Of a stretch of DNA of 64,000 nt, positions 28,080 through 36,802 are shown in pieces. Source of the DNA: Cytophagales bacterium UBA2561 (lineage in GTDB: Bacteria > Bacteroidota > Bacteroidia > Cytophagales > Thermoflexibacteraceae); contig DDLX01000030.1 of assembly GCA_002340355.1 (NCBI GenBank), forward strand, positions 14,747-78,746. The letters are read 5' to 3'. The translations under genes were made by a program, and so were the position numbers. The notes beneath the pieces are model-generated. The model was not told the DNA's origin and ran no database searches. It was given only the letters and a program-made list of their open reading frames with translations. Each line of letters opens with the position of its first letter. The first letter of the stretch is position 1.

Positions 28080-28990
28080 GTAAAGGAAAAGTAATTGTTT
28101 TCGGTGGCGCAGGTTTTTTGGGTAGTCATACGGCTGACGCACTCACAAAAGAAGGATATGATGTTACGATTTTTGATCTCAAACCTTCAAAATATCTACA
28201 AGAATCCCAAGCCATGATTATCGGGGATATATATGATAAACAACAAGTTGAGGATGCTATTAAAGGTGCAAAATATGTATATCATTTTGCTGGTATCGCT
28301 GATATTAAAGAAGCACAAGACAATCCCGTAGCTACAGTCAAAGCAAATGTACTTAGTACAATTTACATTTTAGAAGCCTGTGTAAAACATAAGGTAAAAC
28401 GATTTTTGTATGCCAGTACAATTTATGTATATAGCGAGCATGGTTCCTTCTATCGAAGTAGTAAACAAAGTTGTGAACTTTTTATTGAAAATTATCACAA
28501 AGTTCATGATTTAAATTATACTGTTTTACGATATGGTTCTTTGTATGGTCGTCGAGCAAATCACTTTAACTTTTTAAGAAATGCCATCCATCAAGCACTT
28601 ACAGAAGGTAAAATTACTCGTAAGGGAGATGGGAAAGAAATAAGGGATTATATCCATGTTTTAGATGCTGCTCGAATTAGTGCTAAAGTAGCTGGTGACA
28701 TAGAGTATAAAGATTCTTACTTAATGCTCACAGGGAACCAAACAATTAAAATTCGAGATTTACTAAGCATGATTCGTGAAATATTAAGTAATCAAATCGA
28801 AATTAAATATACGCCAACTTCGATGGAAGCACATTACGAAATTACACCGTATTCATTTCGTCCACGAGTTGCGAAAAAAGTAGTTTCGGAATATTACCAT
28901 GATTTAGGACAAGGTATCTTGGATGTCATATACGATACATATAAAGAAATCAATAAGAATAAAATCAAAATTCATCCTGATAATCCATAA
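28076..28990 (+). CDS. NAD-dependent epimerase/dehydratase (extended SDR)
   Basis: A 304-residue extended SDR enzyme acting on nucleotide sugars. The dinucleotide motif is VFGGAGFLGSHTADAL. The catalytic site is STIYVYSEHGSFYRSSKQSCEL, with Tyr-x-x-x-Lys in YRSSK. RYGSLYGRRANHFNF and RDYIHVLDAARI are the usual epimerase blocks. It may make a 4- or 6-modified nucleotide sugar for the glycan. It is translationally coupled to the dehydrogenase by a 4-bp overlap and followed after 3 bp by the GT-B-like gene. Confidence 0.88.
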   Translation: MSKGKVIVFGGAGFLGSHTADALTKEGYDVTIFDLKPSKYLQESQAMIIGDIYDKQQVEDAIKGAKYVYHFAGIADIKEAQDNPVATVKANVLSTIYILEACVKHKVKRFLYASTIYVYSEHGSFYRSSKQSCELFIENYHKVHDLNYTVLRYGSLYGRRANHFNFLRNAIHQALTEGKITRKGDGKEIRDYIHVLDAARISAKVAGDIEYKDSYLMLTGNQTIKIRDLLSMIREILSNQIEIKYTPTSMEAHYEITPYSFRPRVAKKVVSEYYHDLGQGILDVIYDTYKEINKNKIKIHPDNP

Positions 28991-28993
28991 TCT

Positions 28994-30706
28994 ATGATAA
29001 CAATAGATATTTCCAAAAAAGGAGTATTGAATGTTGAGCATACCAAACTACTCAACCAAGTAGGATTGGAGATCCGTGCAGAGTACAATGATTTAATTCA
29101 TTCGTTAGTTTCTAAACCTGATAGCCCTTATCAGTGGGCAAGTCCCCTATTTAGTCGAAATACCATCGAACATTATCATGAACTTTTCCCAAAACTAGTT
29201 CATTTGGCGTTCATTAAACAGTTACTTGTCCAACAACAACCTATTGATATTATTATTACTGACTCTCATTTAGTAGCATCTATTCTAAAAAAGAATGAAA
29301 CTATCCAAATAAGAAATATTCAGGTTCAGTATCACAAGCCTTCTCTTCTAGAACGCTTGAAGTATTTTTGGTATTTTCGACTAGAATACTTTGCCGCCAC
29401 CTTTGAAATTATTAAACGTTTTATCCTCACTAAAATCTACCCATCAAAAAATCTACTCAACAATTCGATTACTTTATCTGAAGTATCCATACTACATAAC
29501 AGCTTTGAAAACAACCAATATCATGATAGATATTACGCTAATTTTGGAGAAATAGACCAAAATACAACTTCTATATATCTACCAAATTTTATTGTAAAGT
29601 CTTCATCAAGACTAATACAAATCATTAGAAATTCTAAACAATTTTTGCTTAAGGAAGATTTTTTAAAATGGAATGATTATGTTCGTATTCTAAGTTATCC
29701 TTTACATAAACATAAAATACTTAAAGATGATAAAAGAAAGTTAAAATTTAGAGGCTTTGATGTATTTACACTAATCCAAGAAGAATATTGGCGAGAATGG
29801 GGAACACATAGTGCATTAAATGCACTATTGAATTATTTTTTTATCAAAAGATTAAGTACATACCCAAATCTTGATATTAGATTATTCATTACTTGGTTCG
29901 AAAACCAATCAATTAACAAAACATTTAATTTGGCTCTAAATCAATTCATGCCTCAAATTACAAATAAAGGATATCAAGTTAGTATTCTAGATAATAAGTA
30001 TTATTTATGTTTTTATCCAACCAAAGAAGAACATCAGTTTAATCTTCTTCCTCAAAAGATTGCCATTTCAGGTAAGGGCTTTGCCAAGGAATCACTCGAA
30101 TTTTGTCCTGAAATACCTTATGAAATCGCCCCTGCTTTTCGACACCAAGACGTTTGGCAACAACGGAAACAATACCCTGATACTCAAAATTTCGTAGTCT
30201 TACTGGGTTTGCCTATTATCCTTGATGAATCGATTCATCTAATTAAAATAATGCATCAATACGCTAAAAATAACAATAATATCAAGGTCAAAATTAAACC
30301 ACATCCTTCCGTACCTGACACTGCTATTATACAGCATTATACAGAACAAATCCCTAAAAGTTTCGAGTTTGTATCAGGAAATTTTCACAATATAATTGAA
30401 ACCTCTCATTTATTAATCACGACCGCTTCAAGTGTAGCTGTCGAAGCCATTGCTAAAGGAATTCCTGTTATTATTATCGGTAAATTATCTGGATTAATAC
30501 ATAATCCTATTCCAAAAAATATTTCAAAAAAAATCTGGCGGTTATGTTACACGCCTAAGGAGCTAAAAGATGCTATTGATTATTTCATGAATCTATCTTC
30601 TAAACAACAAGAAGAACTGCAAGAAATCGGTAAACAAGTCCGAGCAGATTATTTTGAACCCGTCACTCCTAAGGCTACTCATAAATTTTTAATGCTGGAT
30701 AACTAA
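28994..30706 (+). CDS. GT-B-like surface carbohydrate transferase
   Basis: A 570-residue protein with a weakly conserved N-terminal half and a C-terminal GT-B-type domain. From about residue 390 it reads FVVLLGLPIILDESIHLI, then VKIKPHPSVPDTAIIQHY, FHNIIETSHLLITTASSVAVEAIAKGIPVIIIG and FEPVTPKATHKFL. The HPS turn and the TTASSVAVEA loop resemble CDP-glycerol/capsule-type and Kdo-type transferases. It is a likely glycosyltransferase using a CMP-sugar made in the locus, but donor and acceptor are inferred. The first 200 residues match no family I recognise. Confidence 0.65.
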   Translation: MITIDISKKGVLNVEHTKLLNQVGLEIRAEYNDLIHSLVSKPDSPYQWASPLFSRNTIEHYHELFPKLVHLAFIKQLLVQQQPIDIIITDSHLVASILKKNETIQIRNIQVQYHKPSLLERLKYFWYFRLEYFAATFEIIKRFILTKIYPSKNLLNNSITLSEVSILHNSFENNQYHDRYYANFGEIDQNTTSIYLPNFIVKSSSRLIQIIRNSKQFLLKEDFLKWNDYVRILSYPLHKHKILKDDKRKLKFRGFDVFTLIQEEYWREWGTHSALNALLNYFFIKRLSTYPNLDIRLFITWFENQSINKTFNLALNQFMPQITNKGYQVSILDNKYYLCFYPTKEEHQFNLLPQKIAISGKGFAKESLEFCPEIPYEIAPAFRHQDVWQQRKQYPDTQNFVVLLGLPIILDESIHLIKIMHQYAKNNNNIKVKIKPHPSVPDTAIIQHYTEQIPKSFEFVSGNFHNIIETSHLLITTASSVAVEAIAKGIPVIIIGKLSGLIHNPIPKNISKKIWRLCYTPKELKDAIDYFMNLSSKQQEELQEIGKQVRADYFEPVTPKATHKFLMLDN

Positions 30707-30711
30707 AAAAG

Positions 30712-31362
30712 ATGATCACAAAAATTTATCTCTCTCACTTCTTAGCAAATCAAACGCCTTTGTATGGAGGTGCGTCGGACTTGGAAATTGCCCAAACCCG
30801 TAATATGACTCAAGGGGATACTTCAAATAATAGTTATCTCAAAATGCCCAATCATGCAGGTACTCACTTGGATTACCCCCGTCATTTTTCATCAGAAGGC
30901 AAGCATAGTGATGATTATAATGCAGATTTTTGGTTTTTTGAAAACCCATTTGTACTAGCCTATCAAGCTCAAGAAAACGAAATTATCACACTCAAAAAAG
31001 AGATCAATATAATTCCTCAAAACACTGATTTCTTGATTCTTAATTCAGGATTTCAGAAATATCGAGGGACACGGAAATTTTGGAATAATAATCCAGGGAT
31101 GTCTCCTGAATCAGCAGATTTATTGCGACAAAGATGTCCGAACTTACGAATAATTGGATTTGATTTTATTTCATTAACTAGTTATCAAAACCGACCTTTA
31201 GGACGAGTTTCACATAAAAAATACCTTATTGAAAATGATATTTTAATTATTGAAGATATGGATTTGAGCCAATTACCTGACCAGATTCAAAAATTATACT
31301 GTTTTCCTTTATTAATTCGTAAGACAGACGGCGCACCTATTACAATTATTGCAGAATACTAA
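30712..31362 (+). CDS. Cyclase family protein (kynurenine formamidase-like)
   Basis: A 216-residue protein of the cyclase/kynurenine formamidase fold. The metal-binding signature HxGTHxDxPxHF is present as NHAGTHLDYPRHF, and IIEDMDLSQL is the late block. The family hydrolyses or cyclises amides and lactones. In this locus it could act on an N-formyl or lactone group of a sugar intermediate, which is inferred only from its position 5 bp after the GT-B-like gene. It is the last gene of the glycan locus. Confidence 0.8.
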   Translation: MITKIYLSHFLANQTPLYGGASDLEIAQTRNMTQGDTSNNSYLKMPNHAGTHLDYPRHFSSEGKHSDDYNADFWFFENPFVLAYQAQENEIITLKKEINIIPQNTDFLILNSGFQKYRGTRKFWNNNPGMSPESADLLRQRCPNLRIIGFDFISLTSYQNRPLGRVSHKKYLIENDILIIEDMDLSQLPDQIQKLYCFPLLIRKTDGAPITIIAEY

Positions 31363-31423
31363 TTGCATATAAAATATATCATCTCAATATATTCTACTTA
31401 AAAACTTTGACTCAACTTATATT

Positions 31424-32203
31424 ATGCCTGAAAAACCTTTAATTTTAATTTCGAATGATGATGGCATCACTGCCAAGGGTATTCGCTTTTTGGTTGAAGC
31501 GATGCTCGAAATTGGTGAAGTAGTCGTTTTTGCGCCTGATAGTCCTCAGTCGGGAATGGGACATGCTATTACAATTCATTCTCCCTTAAAAATGCGTCCT
31601 TCAGATATTTTTGGTGAAAACGTAGAAGCCTATGAATGTTCTGGAACACCTGCTGACTGTATCAAATTAGCGAAACATTATCTCCAAAAACGACAACAAG
31701 TACCTGATTTAGTGGTCAGTGGAATAAATCATGGAAGTAATACTTCAATTAGTATTTTGTACTCAGGGACAATGTCAGCTGCCATTGAAGCATCTATTGA
31801 AGGATTTCCTGCTATCGGATTTTCATTAGCAAGTTATGATGAGAAGGCAGATTTTTCACATACCAAGGAAGCTGTTAAAAATATTGTCCATCAGGTACTT
31901 CAGTCAGGATTACCTTATGGCACAGCTTTGAATGTTAATTTTCCAAAGAAACAAGAGAAACCACCCAAAGGCATCCGTATTTGTCGACAAGCTCGTGCCA
32001 AATGGCAAGAAATTTTTGATGAGCGTACCGACCCTTATGACCGTAACTACCTCTGGCTCACAGGTAAGTTTGTCAATAAAGACAAAGGCGAAGATACTGA
32101 TGAATGGGCGATCCAAAACAATTATATTTCTGTTGTACCCTGTTTATTTGATTTGACAGCACATCATACGATTTCCTTCTTTAATGAAGAATGGACAATT
32201 TAG
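31424..32203 (+). CDS. surE: 5'/3'-nucleotidase SurE
   Basis: A 259-residue SurE, a metal-dependent phosphatase of nucleoside monophosphates. The N-terminal ISNDDGITAKGIRFL carries the metal-binding Asp pair. FAPDSPQSGMGHAIT, SGTPADCIKLA and VSGINHGSNTSISILYSGTMSAAIEA are all conserved family blocks. Length is normal. It follows the glycan locus after a 61-bp gap and is probably a separate housekeeping gene. The convergent SusC gene ends 13 bp downstream. Confidence 0.95.
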   Translation: MPEKPLILISNDDGITAKGIRFLVEAMLEIGEVVVFAPDSPQSGMGHAITIHSPLKMRPSDIFGENVEAYECSGTPADCIKLAKHYLQKRQQVPDLVVSGINHGSNTSISILYSGTMSAAIEASIEGFPAIGFSLASYDEKADFSHTKEAVKNIVHQVLQSGLPYGTALNVNFPKKQEKPPKGIRICRQARAKWQEIFDERTDPYDRNYLWLTGKFVNKDKGEDTDEWAIQNNYISVVPCLFDLTAHHTISFFNEEWTI

Positions 32204-32216
32204 TCATTAGATTACT

Positions 32217-35165
32217 CTAAAACTCAAGAAAGAAACCTGCGGTAAAAACTCGACTCTGAGGTGGTGTAAAATACTGAAAACCCGTTCTATGATTAGATGT
32301 AAATTGTACCGTTTCAGGGTCAGCAGGAAAATTTGTCCAAAGAAATAGATTTTGAACATTAGCAAAAATGGTAATTGCATGAATAGTCCTCTGGACATCA
32401 AAATTATATGATAAATTAACCGACTTTAGCCGAACAAAGTTTGCATCATATAAGTAACGACTTGTCATATTATATTGGCTTTCAGCTAAATCCAAGGTTG
32501 GAATATCAGTATTTTTATTTTCTGTTGTCCAACGACTTTCCAAATCTGTCTGTTTTTGGGTAAATGCTCCAAAATTACCTAACAAAATAGCATCATCAGC
32601 TTTATAAATTTGATGTCCTCCCGCAAAAGTGAATAATAAACTCAATTTAAGGTTTCTATATAAGAATTCATTTCCAAAACTCCCAAAATAAGTAGGATTG
32701 GCATTTCCCAATACTGTTAAACCTTGGTTAATATTTTCAGAGGTTGCACTCAATTTCCGTCCATCTACCTGAATCTGTGCTTGTCCTGTCTGAGAATTTA
32801 CACCAGCCCACTCTGCTAGCCTCCAAACTCCAATCGGTTGTTTTTCAAGTACAAAACTTGAATTCATAACTTCTTGGTTTTCAATTATTTGTTTGTCTAA
32901 AGATTGAACTTTATTTTTTGTAAAATTGAGACGTAATCTACTCTGCCAGCGAAAATCTTCCGTAAAATCAAATGAGGCATTTAATCCCAATTCCCAACCT
33001 CTATTCATTAAACTAGCACTTTCTGAATTTTCAATAATTATCTCATAACCAGAAAGATATGAAATTGGGTATTCTAAAATTAAATCTGTTGTTTTTCGGT
33101 GATAATAATTAATTTCACCCGTTATATTTTGATCAAATAAGCCAAATAAAAACGAAAAATCAACTTGTCGAATAGTTTCAGGTTTTAGCTTATTATTTCC
33201 CAACTGAGAACTTGGACGGATTCCAAATGCTCCTCCATAATTCGCTTGTCCTTCATATAAATTTTGGTTAGCCATACTCAAAAAATTTGAATTTCCTGTA
33301 AATCCATAGCTTGTACGAATTTTCAAAAAACTAAATAATTTCTTTTGAGAAAGCGTATCTCGTTCAAAAATATTCCAACCTGCTGAAACAGTAGGATAAT
33401 AATGATAACGTTGATTTTTTCCTACTAAATTTGAGCCATCTGCTCGAACTGTAAAACCTGCTGAATATGTTCCATTAAACATATAATGAATATCAGCAAA
33501 ATAAGCTAAATAATTTTTATTTTCTGATAATGAGTAGTTTATGTTTTGGTTTTCAGCAAATGCCAAATCACGCTGAGCAGGATTAGTAAAGCCTATCCCT
33601 GAACTTTCAGTCTGATTCCGTTCTATCTTTTGAAGATTTGCTCCCGTTAAAATTCGTAAATCATACCAATCAAAAGCTTTTTCCCAAATTAAATAAGTAT
33701 TTAAGTTTAAATTTTGAACTGAAATAGTATTTTTATGAGTTCGAGAATCTGTTAAATTGATATTTGCTTGATGATAACTTTCATTTAGACGAACTTGCTG
33801 TGTCCCTATTTCCGCTCGCCATTTTAATCCTTTTATAAAAGTATATTCTGCTAAGATATTACCTAAAAGTTGTAAGTTATTTTGCTGGTAATCTATATTT
33901 TGCAAAATAAAAGCAGGATTCTGATTAGGTAAAAAATAATTTTGCAAACTATCCTGAATTGGAATAATAGGCAAAGCTGTCTGAGCTACTTTTAAACCAT
34001 TTGGAAAACGAGAATTACCTGAAAAGATAACTCCTGAATTCAAACCTATTTTTAATTTTTTTGAGAAGTAATATTGACCATTAAACCGAAAGTTAACTCT
34101 TTCAGCCTCATCTTTTTTCAAAAAACTTTTTTCATTCCGATAATTGAGTGAGATGTAATAATTACTCTTTTTTTCTCGTTTTTGTGCCGAAAAATACAGA
34201 TTTTGAATACTTCCAGTTTGTGAAATTTCATCTTGCCAATTGGTATTTCCAAAGTTTACCGAATCTAAAGTTAATGGCAGTTGGAAACTAGTCGAATCTC
34301 CTCCTGAGTTTAAGTAAGCTTCTTGATAAAGCTCTTGAAATTTACTGGCATTCAATAAATTAGGTTTATAAGTAGGTTGGCTAAACCCCGCATAATACCC
34401 CAATTTGAAATTTGCCCCTCTCCTACCCTCCTTAGTTTTGATAATGATAACTCCATTTGCTCCTCTTGCACCATAAAGTGCTGTAGCTGAAGCACTTTTT
34501 AAAACTGAAATATTTTCAATCTCATGTATCGAAATATCTGTTAAAGGATTAAAAGGCATAAAAATTTCTGTTCCCGAATCAAATGCTTCTGAAAAAAGAG
34601 GTAAACCATCAATAATATAAAGTGGTCGTACTCCGTTGGTTACCGATGAAATTCCACGAATTACCGTATTAGCGGTTGGATTAGTCAAACCATTATCCGT
34701 AAAAACTTGTAATCCTAATAATTGTCCAGAAAGTGCTTGTTCAAAACCAGCTACTGGAAAACTTTCCTCTAAATTACTCGAAGTGATTGCATTATTTTTG
34801 AGTGAATTCAGGGTTAGTTCTGTGCCGTAACCTGTTTGTGTTTTCTCAATTTGAAGACTTGTATTAAATTCACTCTGACGAAGACTCTGAATTCGGATCT
34901 CTTTAGACTTAAATCCTATTCGTTTGAAAATCAAAGAAATATAATATTTTGGAACATCAAACTCAAATTTTCCTTTTGTGTCAGTAATAGTTGTAAATTC
35001 CATTCCCTTGACTTTTATAGTAACTCCCGAAAGCGGCACTCGTGTATCTGATAGAGTGACTTTCCCGTAAATTTTTCGAGTCAAATCAGGTCTTATTTGT
35101 GCTTGATTTTCAAGGGCAAAACTCCAGATTAAAAGGAGAAAAATAATACTTCGATAGTGTTTCAT
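32217..35165 (-). CDS. SusC/RagA family TonB-linked outer-membrane protein
   Basis: A 982-residue TonB-dependent receptor of the SusC type. It has a signal peptide (IIFLLLIWSFALENQAQ), a carboxypeptidase regulatory-like domain (IYGKVTLSDTRVPLSGVTIKV), and a plug domain with VIRGISSVTNGVRPLYIIDG and LKSASATALYGARGANGVIIIKT. The rest is a 22-strand-type barrel ending FFLEF. SusC proteins import glycans or peptides with a SusD lipoprotein partner. No susD lies next to it, and downstream is the convergent surE, so it is an orphan here. Confidence 0.9.
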   Translation of the reverse strand: MKHYRSIIFLLLIWSFALENQAQIRPDLTRKIYGKVTLSDTRVPLSGVTIKVKGMEFTTITDTKGKFEFDVPKYYISLIFKRIGFKSKEIRIQSLRQSEFNTSLQIEKTQTGYGTELTLNSLKNNAITSSNLEESFPVAGFEQALSGQLLGLQVFTDNGLTNPTANTVIRGISSVTNGVRPLYIIDGLPLFSEAFDSGTEIFMPFNPLTDISIHEIENISVLKSASATALYGARGANGVIIIKTKEGRRGANFKLGYYAGFSQPTYKPNLLNASKFQELYQEAYLNSGGDSTSFQLPLTLDSVNFGNTNWQDEISQTGSIQNLYFSAQKREKKSNYYISLNYRNEKSFLKKDEAERVNFRFNGQYYFSKKLKIGLNSGVIFSGNSRFPNGLKVAQTALPIIPIQDSLQNYFLPNQNPAFILQNIDYQQNNLQLLGNILAEYTFIKGLKWRAEIGTQQVRLNESYHQANINLTDSRTHKNTISVQNLNLNTYLIWEKAFDWYDLRILTGANLQKIERNQTESSGIGFTNPAQRDLAFAENQNINYSLSENKNYLAYFADIHYMFNGTYSAGFTVRADGSNLVGKNQRYHYYPTVSAGWNIFERDTLSQKKLFSFLKIRTSYGFTGNSNFLSMANQNLYEGQANYGGAFGIRPSSQLGNNKLKPETIRQVDFSFLFGLFDQNITGEINYYHRKTTDLILEYPISYLSGYEIIIENSESASLMNRGWELGLNASFDFTEDFRWQSRLRLNFTKNKVQSLDKQIIENQEVMNSSFVLEKQPIGVWRLAEWAGVNSQTGQAQIQVDGRKLSATSENINQGLTVLGNANPTYFGSFGNEFLYRNLKLSLLFTFAGGHQIYKADDAILLGNFGAFTQKQTDLESRWTTENKNTDIPTLDLAESQYNMTSRYLYDANFVRLKSVNLSYNFDVQRTIHAITIFANVQNLFLWTNFPADPETVQFTSNHRTGFQYFTPPQSRVFTAGFFLEF

Positions 35166-35227
35166 TGATTTGGTTTTTCAGTCGTAATTTTTGAGCAAAA
35201 TTTTTATTCGCTATTCGAATTTTGAGG

Positions 35228-35235
35228 CAAATATA
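35228..35235 (-). promoter_or_regulatory. Candidate -7 box for the SusC-type gene
   Basis: On the minus strand the sequence reads TATATTTG, an exact TAnnTTTG match, about 63 bp before the ATG of the SusC-type gene. No convincing -33 element is visible. Confidence 0.4.
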
Positions 35236-35380
35236 CTAAAAGTCCATAGGCGTTCTTAGCGTTATTTTGTTAAAAAAGTAAGTCAGTTTTGTAGAAAATC
35301 AATAATTTAACTATAACAGGAAATAAAATAAACCGAATTTTATATGAGTTTTAGCAATCGAATTTTTTGAGTAAAGAGAT

Positions 35381-35388
35381 TACTTTTG
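35381..35388 (+). promoter_or_regulatory. Candidate -7 box for the ParA-type gene
   Basis: TACTTTTG matches TAnnTTTG and lies 25 bp before the ATG at 35413. A TTTTTTGA stretch at 35363-35370 lies at a suitable distance to serve as the -33 element. Confidence 0.45.
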
Positions 35389-35412
35389 TAGTTTTGGAAA
35401 AAATTAAACGGT

Positions 35413-36165
35413 ATGCAGGCTTCCATCATTGCGGTCATGAATCAAAAAGGCGGGACGGGTAAAACCACAACCACCATCAACTTGGGCGTTGCTCTGGCAG
35501 AAGCAGGCAAAAAAGTGCTGTTATTGGATATTGATCCTCAAGGAAGTTTGACTTGGCATCTTGGTGTAGTAGAACCTCCTCAAGACCTTGCCGATGTGTT
35601 TTTTGGCGATGCTGATTGGCAATCTACCTTTGTTGAAAAAGAGAAACTTACACTTGTTCCTAGTACAATTGAGTTAGCTAATACAGAACTTTCTTTGGCG
35701 ACTCATCCCGATCGTACACGAGTTTTACAAAAATTATTGACTGTTTTACGTTCCGATTTTGATTTTATCTTATTGGATTGTGCGCCTTCTCTTTCCTTAC
35801 TGACTATCAATGCTTTAACGGTTGCTGATCAAATCTTAATTCCGCTCCGTCCCGAAATTTTGGCATTAAAAGGCTTAGATCTCATGTCCAGAACAGTTCA
35901 AAATGTTCGGAAAACTTATAATCCTAACCTCAAGGTTTTAGGGATTGTATTGGTTATGGTGGACTTACGGATGAGCATTACCAAGGAAATTTATGAGTAT
36001 TTAATTGAACAAACTCCGTATAAAGTTTTTGATGCTCATATCGAGTTAGATGAAAAAACAATTGAAGCCCCTTCTTTCGGAACAAGTACCTTAAGTTATG
36101 CCCCTGACTCATTAAGTTCGAGAGCTTATCGACGATTGGCAAAGGAGATTTTAGAACTTTTCTGA
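35413..36165 (+). CDS. parA: ParA/Soj family ATPase
   Basis: A 250-residue deviant-Walker ATPase. The N-terminal NQKGGTGKTTTTINLG holds the signature lysine of ParA/MinD ATPases, and LLLDIDPQGSLTWHL and FDFILLDCAPSLSLLTINAL are the Walker A' and B regions. RPEILALKGLD and APSFGTSTLSYAPDSLSSRAYRRLAKEIL follow the Soj pattern. It likely works in chromosome partition or in positioning a cargo. No ParB gene or parS site is visible beside it, so its partner is elsewhere or it is an orphan ParA. Confidence 0.9.
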   Translation: MQASIIAVMNQKGGTGKTTTTINLGVALAEAGKKVLLLDIDPQGSLTWHLGVVEPPQDLADVFFGDADWQSTFVEKEKLTLVPSTIELANTELSLATHPDRTRVLQKLLTVLRSDFDFILLDCAPSLSLLTINALTVADQILIPLRPEILALKGLDLMSRTVQNVRKTYNPNLKVLGIVLVMVDLRMSITKEIYEYLIEQTPYKVFDAHIELDEKTIEAPSFGTSTLSYAPDSLSSRAYRRLAKEILELF

Positions 36166-36249
36166 TTTCATTTTATCTTTTTTTATCAAAAAGCTTTATA
36201 TTTTGAACTATTCTATGTATATTTAGCCATAAACTAAACTTAATCTATC

Positions 36250-36531
36250 GTGCAACGAGTTAAAAGATTTGGTCTTTGGCAAACAGCAAAAGTAGGGGGT
36301 ATCATCTATTTTCTTATGGGATGTCTTTTCATTCCTTTTTTTAGCCTTCAAATGTTATTTCATGATATTTCTTCTTTTCCTTTTGAGGGCGGATTTTTTC
36401 TTGCAATGCCATTTATATACGGTATTATGGGATTTATTTTCACTGCTCTCGGATGTGTCATTTATAATTTTGTTGCCTCATGGACAGGTGGTATTGAACT
36501 AGAAATTGAAACGATAGGGGAAGATTTATAG
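36250..36531 (+). CDS. Small membrane protein, DUF3566-like
   Basis: A 93-residue protein from a GTG start with two hydrophobic segments (VGGIIYFLMGCLFIPFFSL, about 15-34, and FLAMPFIYGIMGFIFTALGCVIY, about 50-72). Its end reads NFVASWTGGIELEIETI. The RVKRFGLWQTAKVGGIIY opening and the closing xxASWxGGIExExE pattern resemble small DUF3566-type membrane proteins. Function is unknown. The 271 bp that follow up to the convergent signalling gene show no clear feature. Confidence 0.6.
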   Translation: MQRVKRFGLWQTAKVGGIIYFLMGCLFIPFFSLQMLFHDISSFPFEGGFFLAMPFIYGIMGFIFTALGCVIYNFVASWTGGIELEIETIGEDL

Positions 36532-36802
36532 CATATAATGTTTTACTATCTTAATTTTTTTAAGATTTAAGGATTATCAATATAATTTTACGGAAGGAGA
36601 TAACCGTATAAGCCAAGGTAAACCATTCGAAATAAAATAAATAGCGATACAACTTTATCTTTTAGGCTTAGGTTTTCTGGTGATTGGTCGCTTCTTGAAA
36701 GTCAGTAATGTTAGCGGTACTAAAATGGGTCAGAGAAGCAGGAGCAGCACGAAAATTAGAACAGCTTCCTTCCGAAATTTCTGTAATAATTTAAATAGTT
36801 TT

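Noticed and set aside
31932..32156. Plus-strand frame inside surE
   Set aside because: It overlaps conserved SurE sequence in another frame and has no features of its own.
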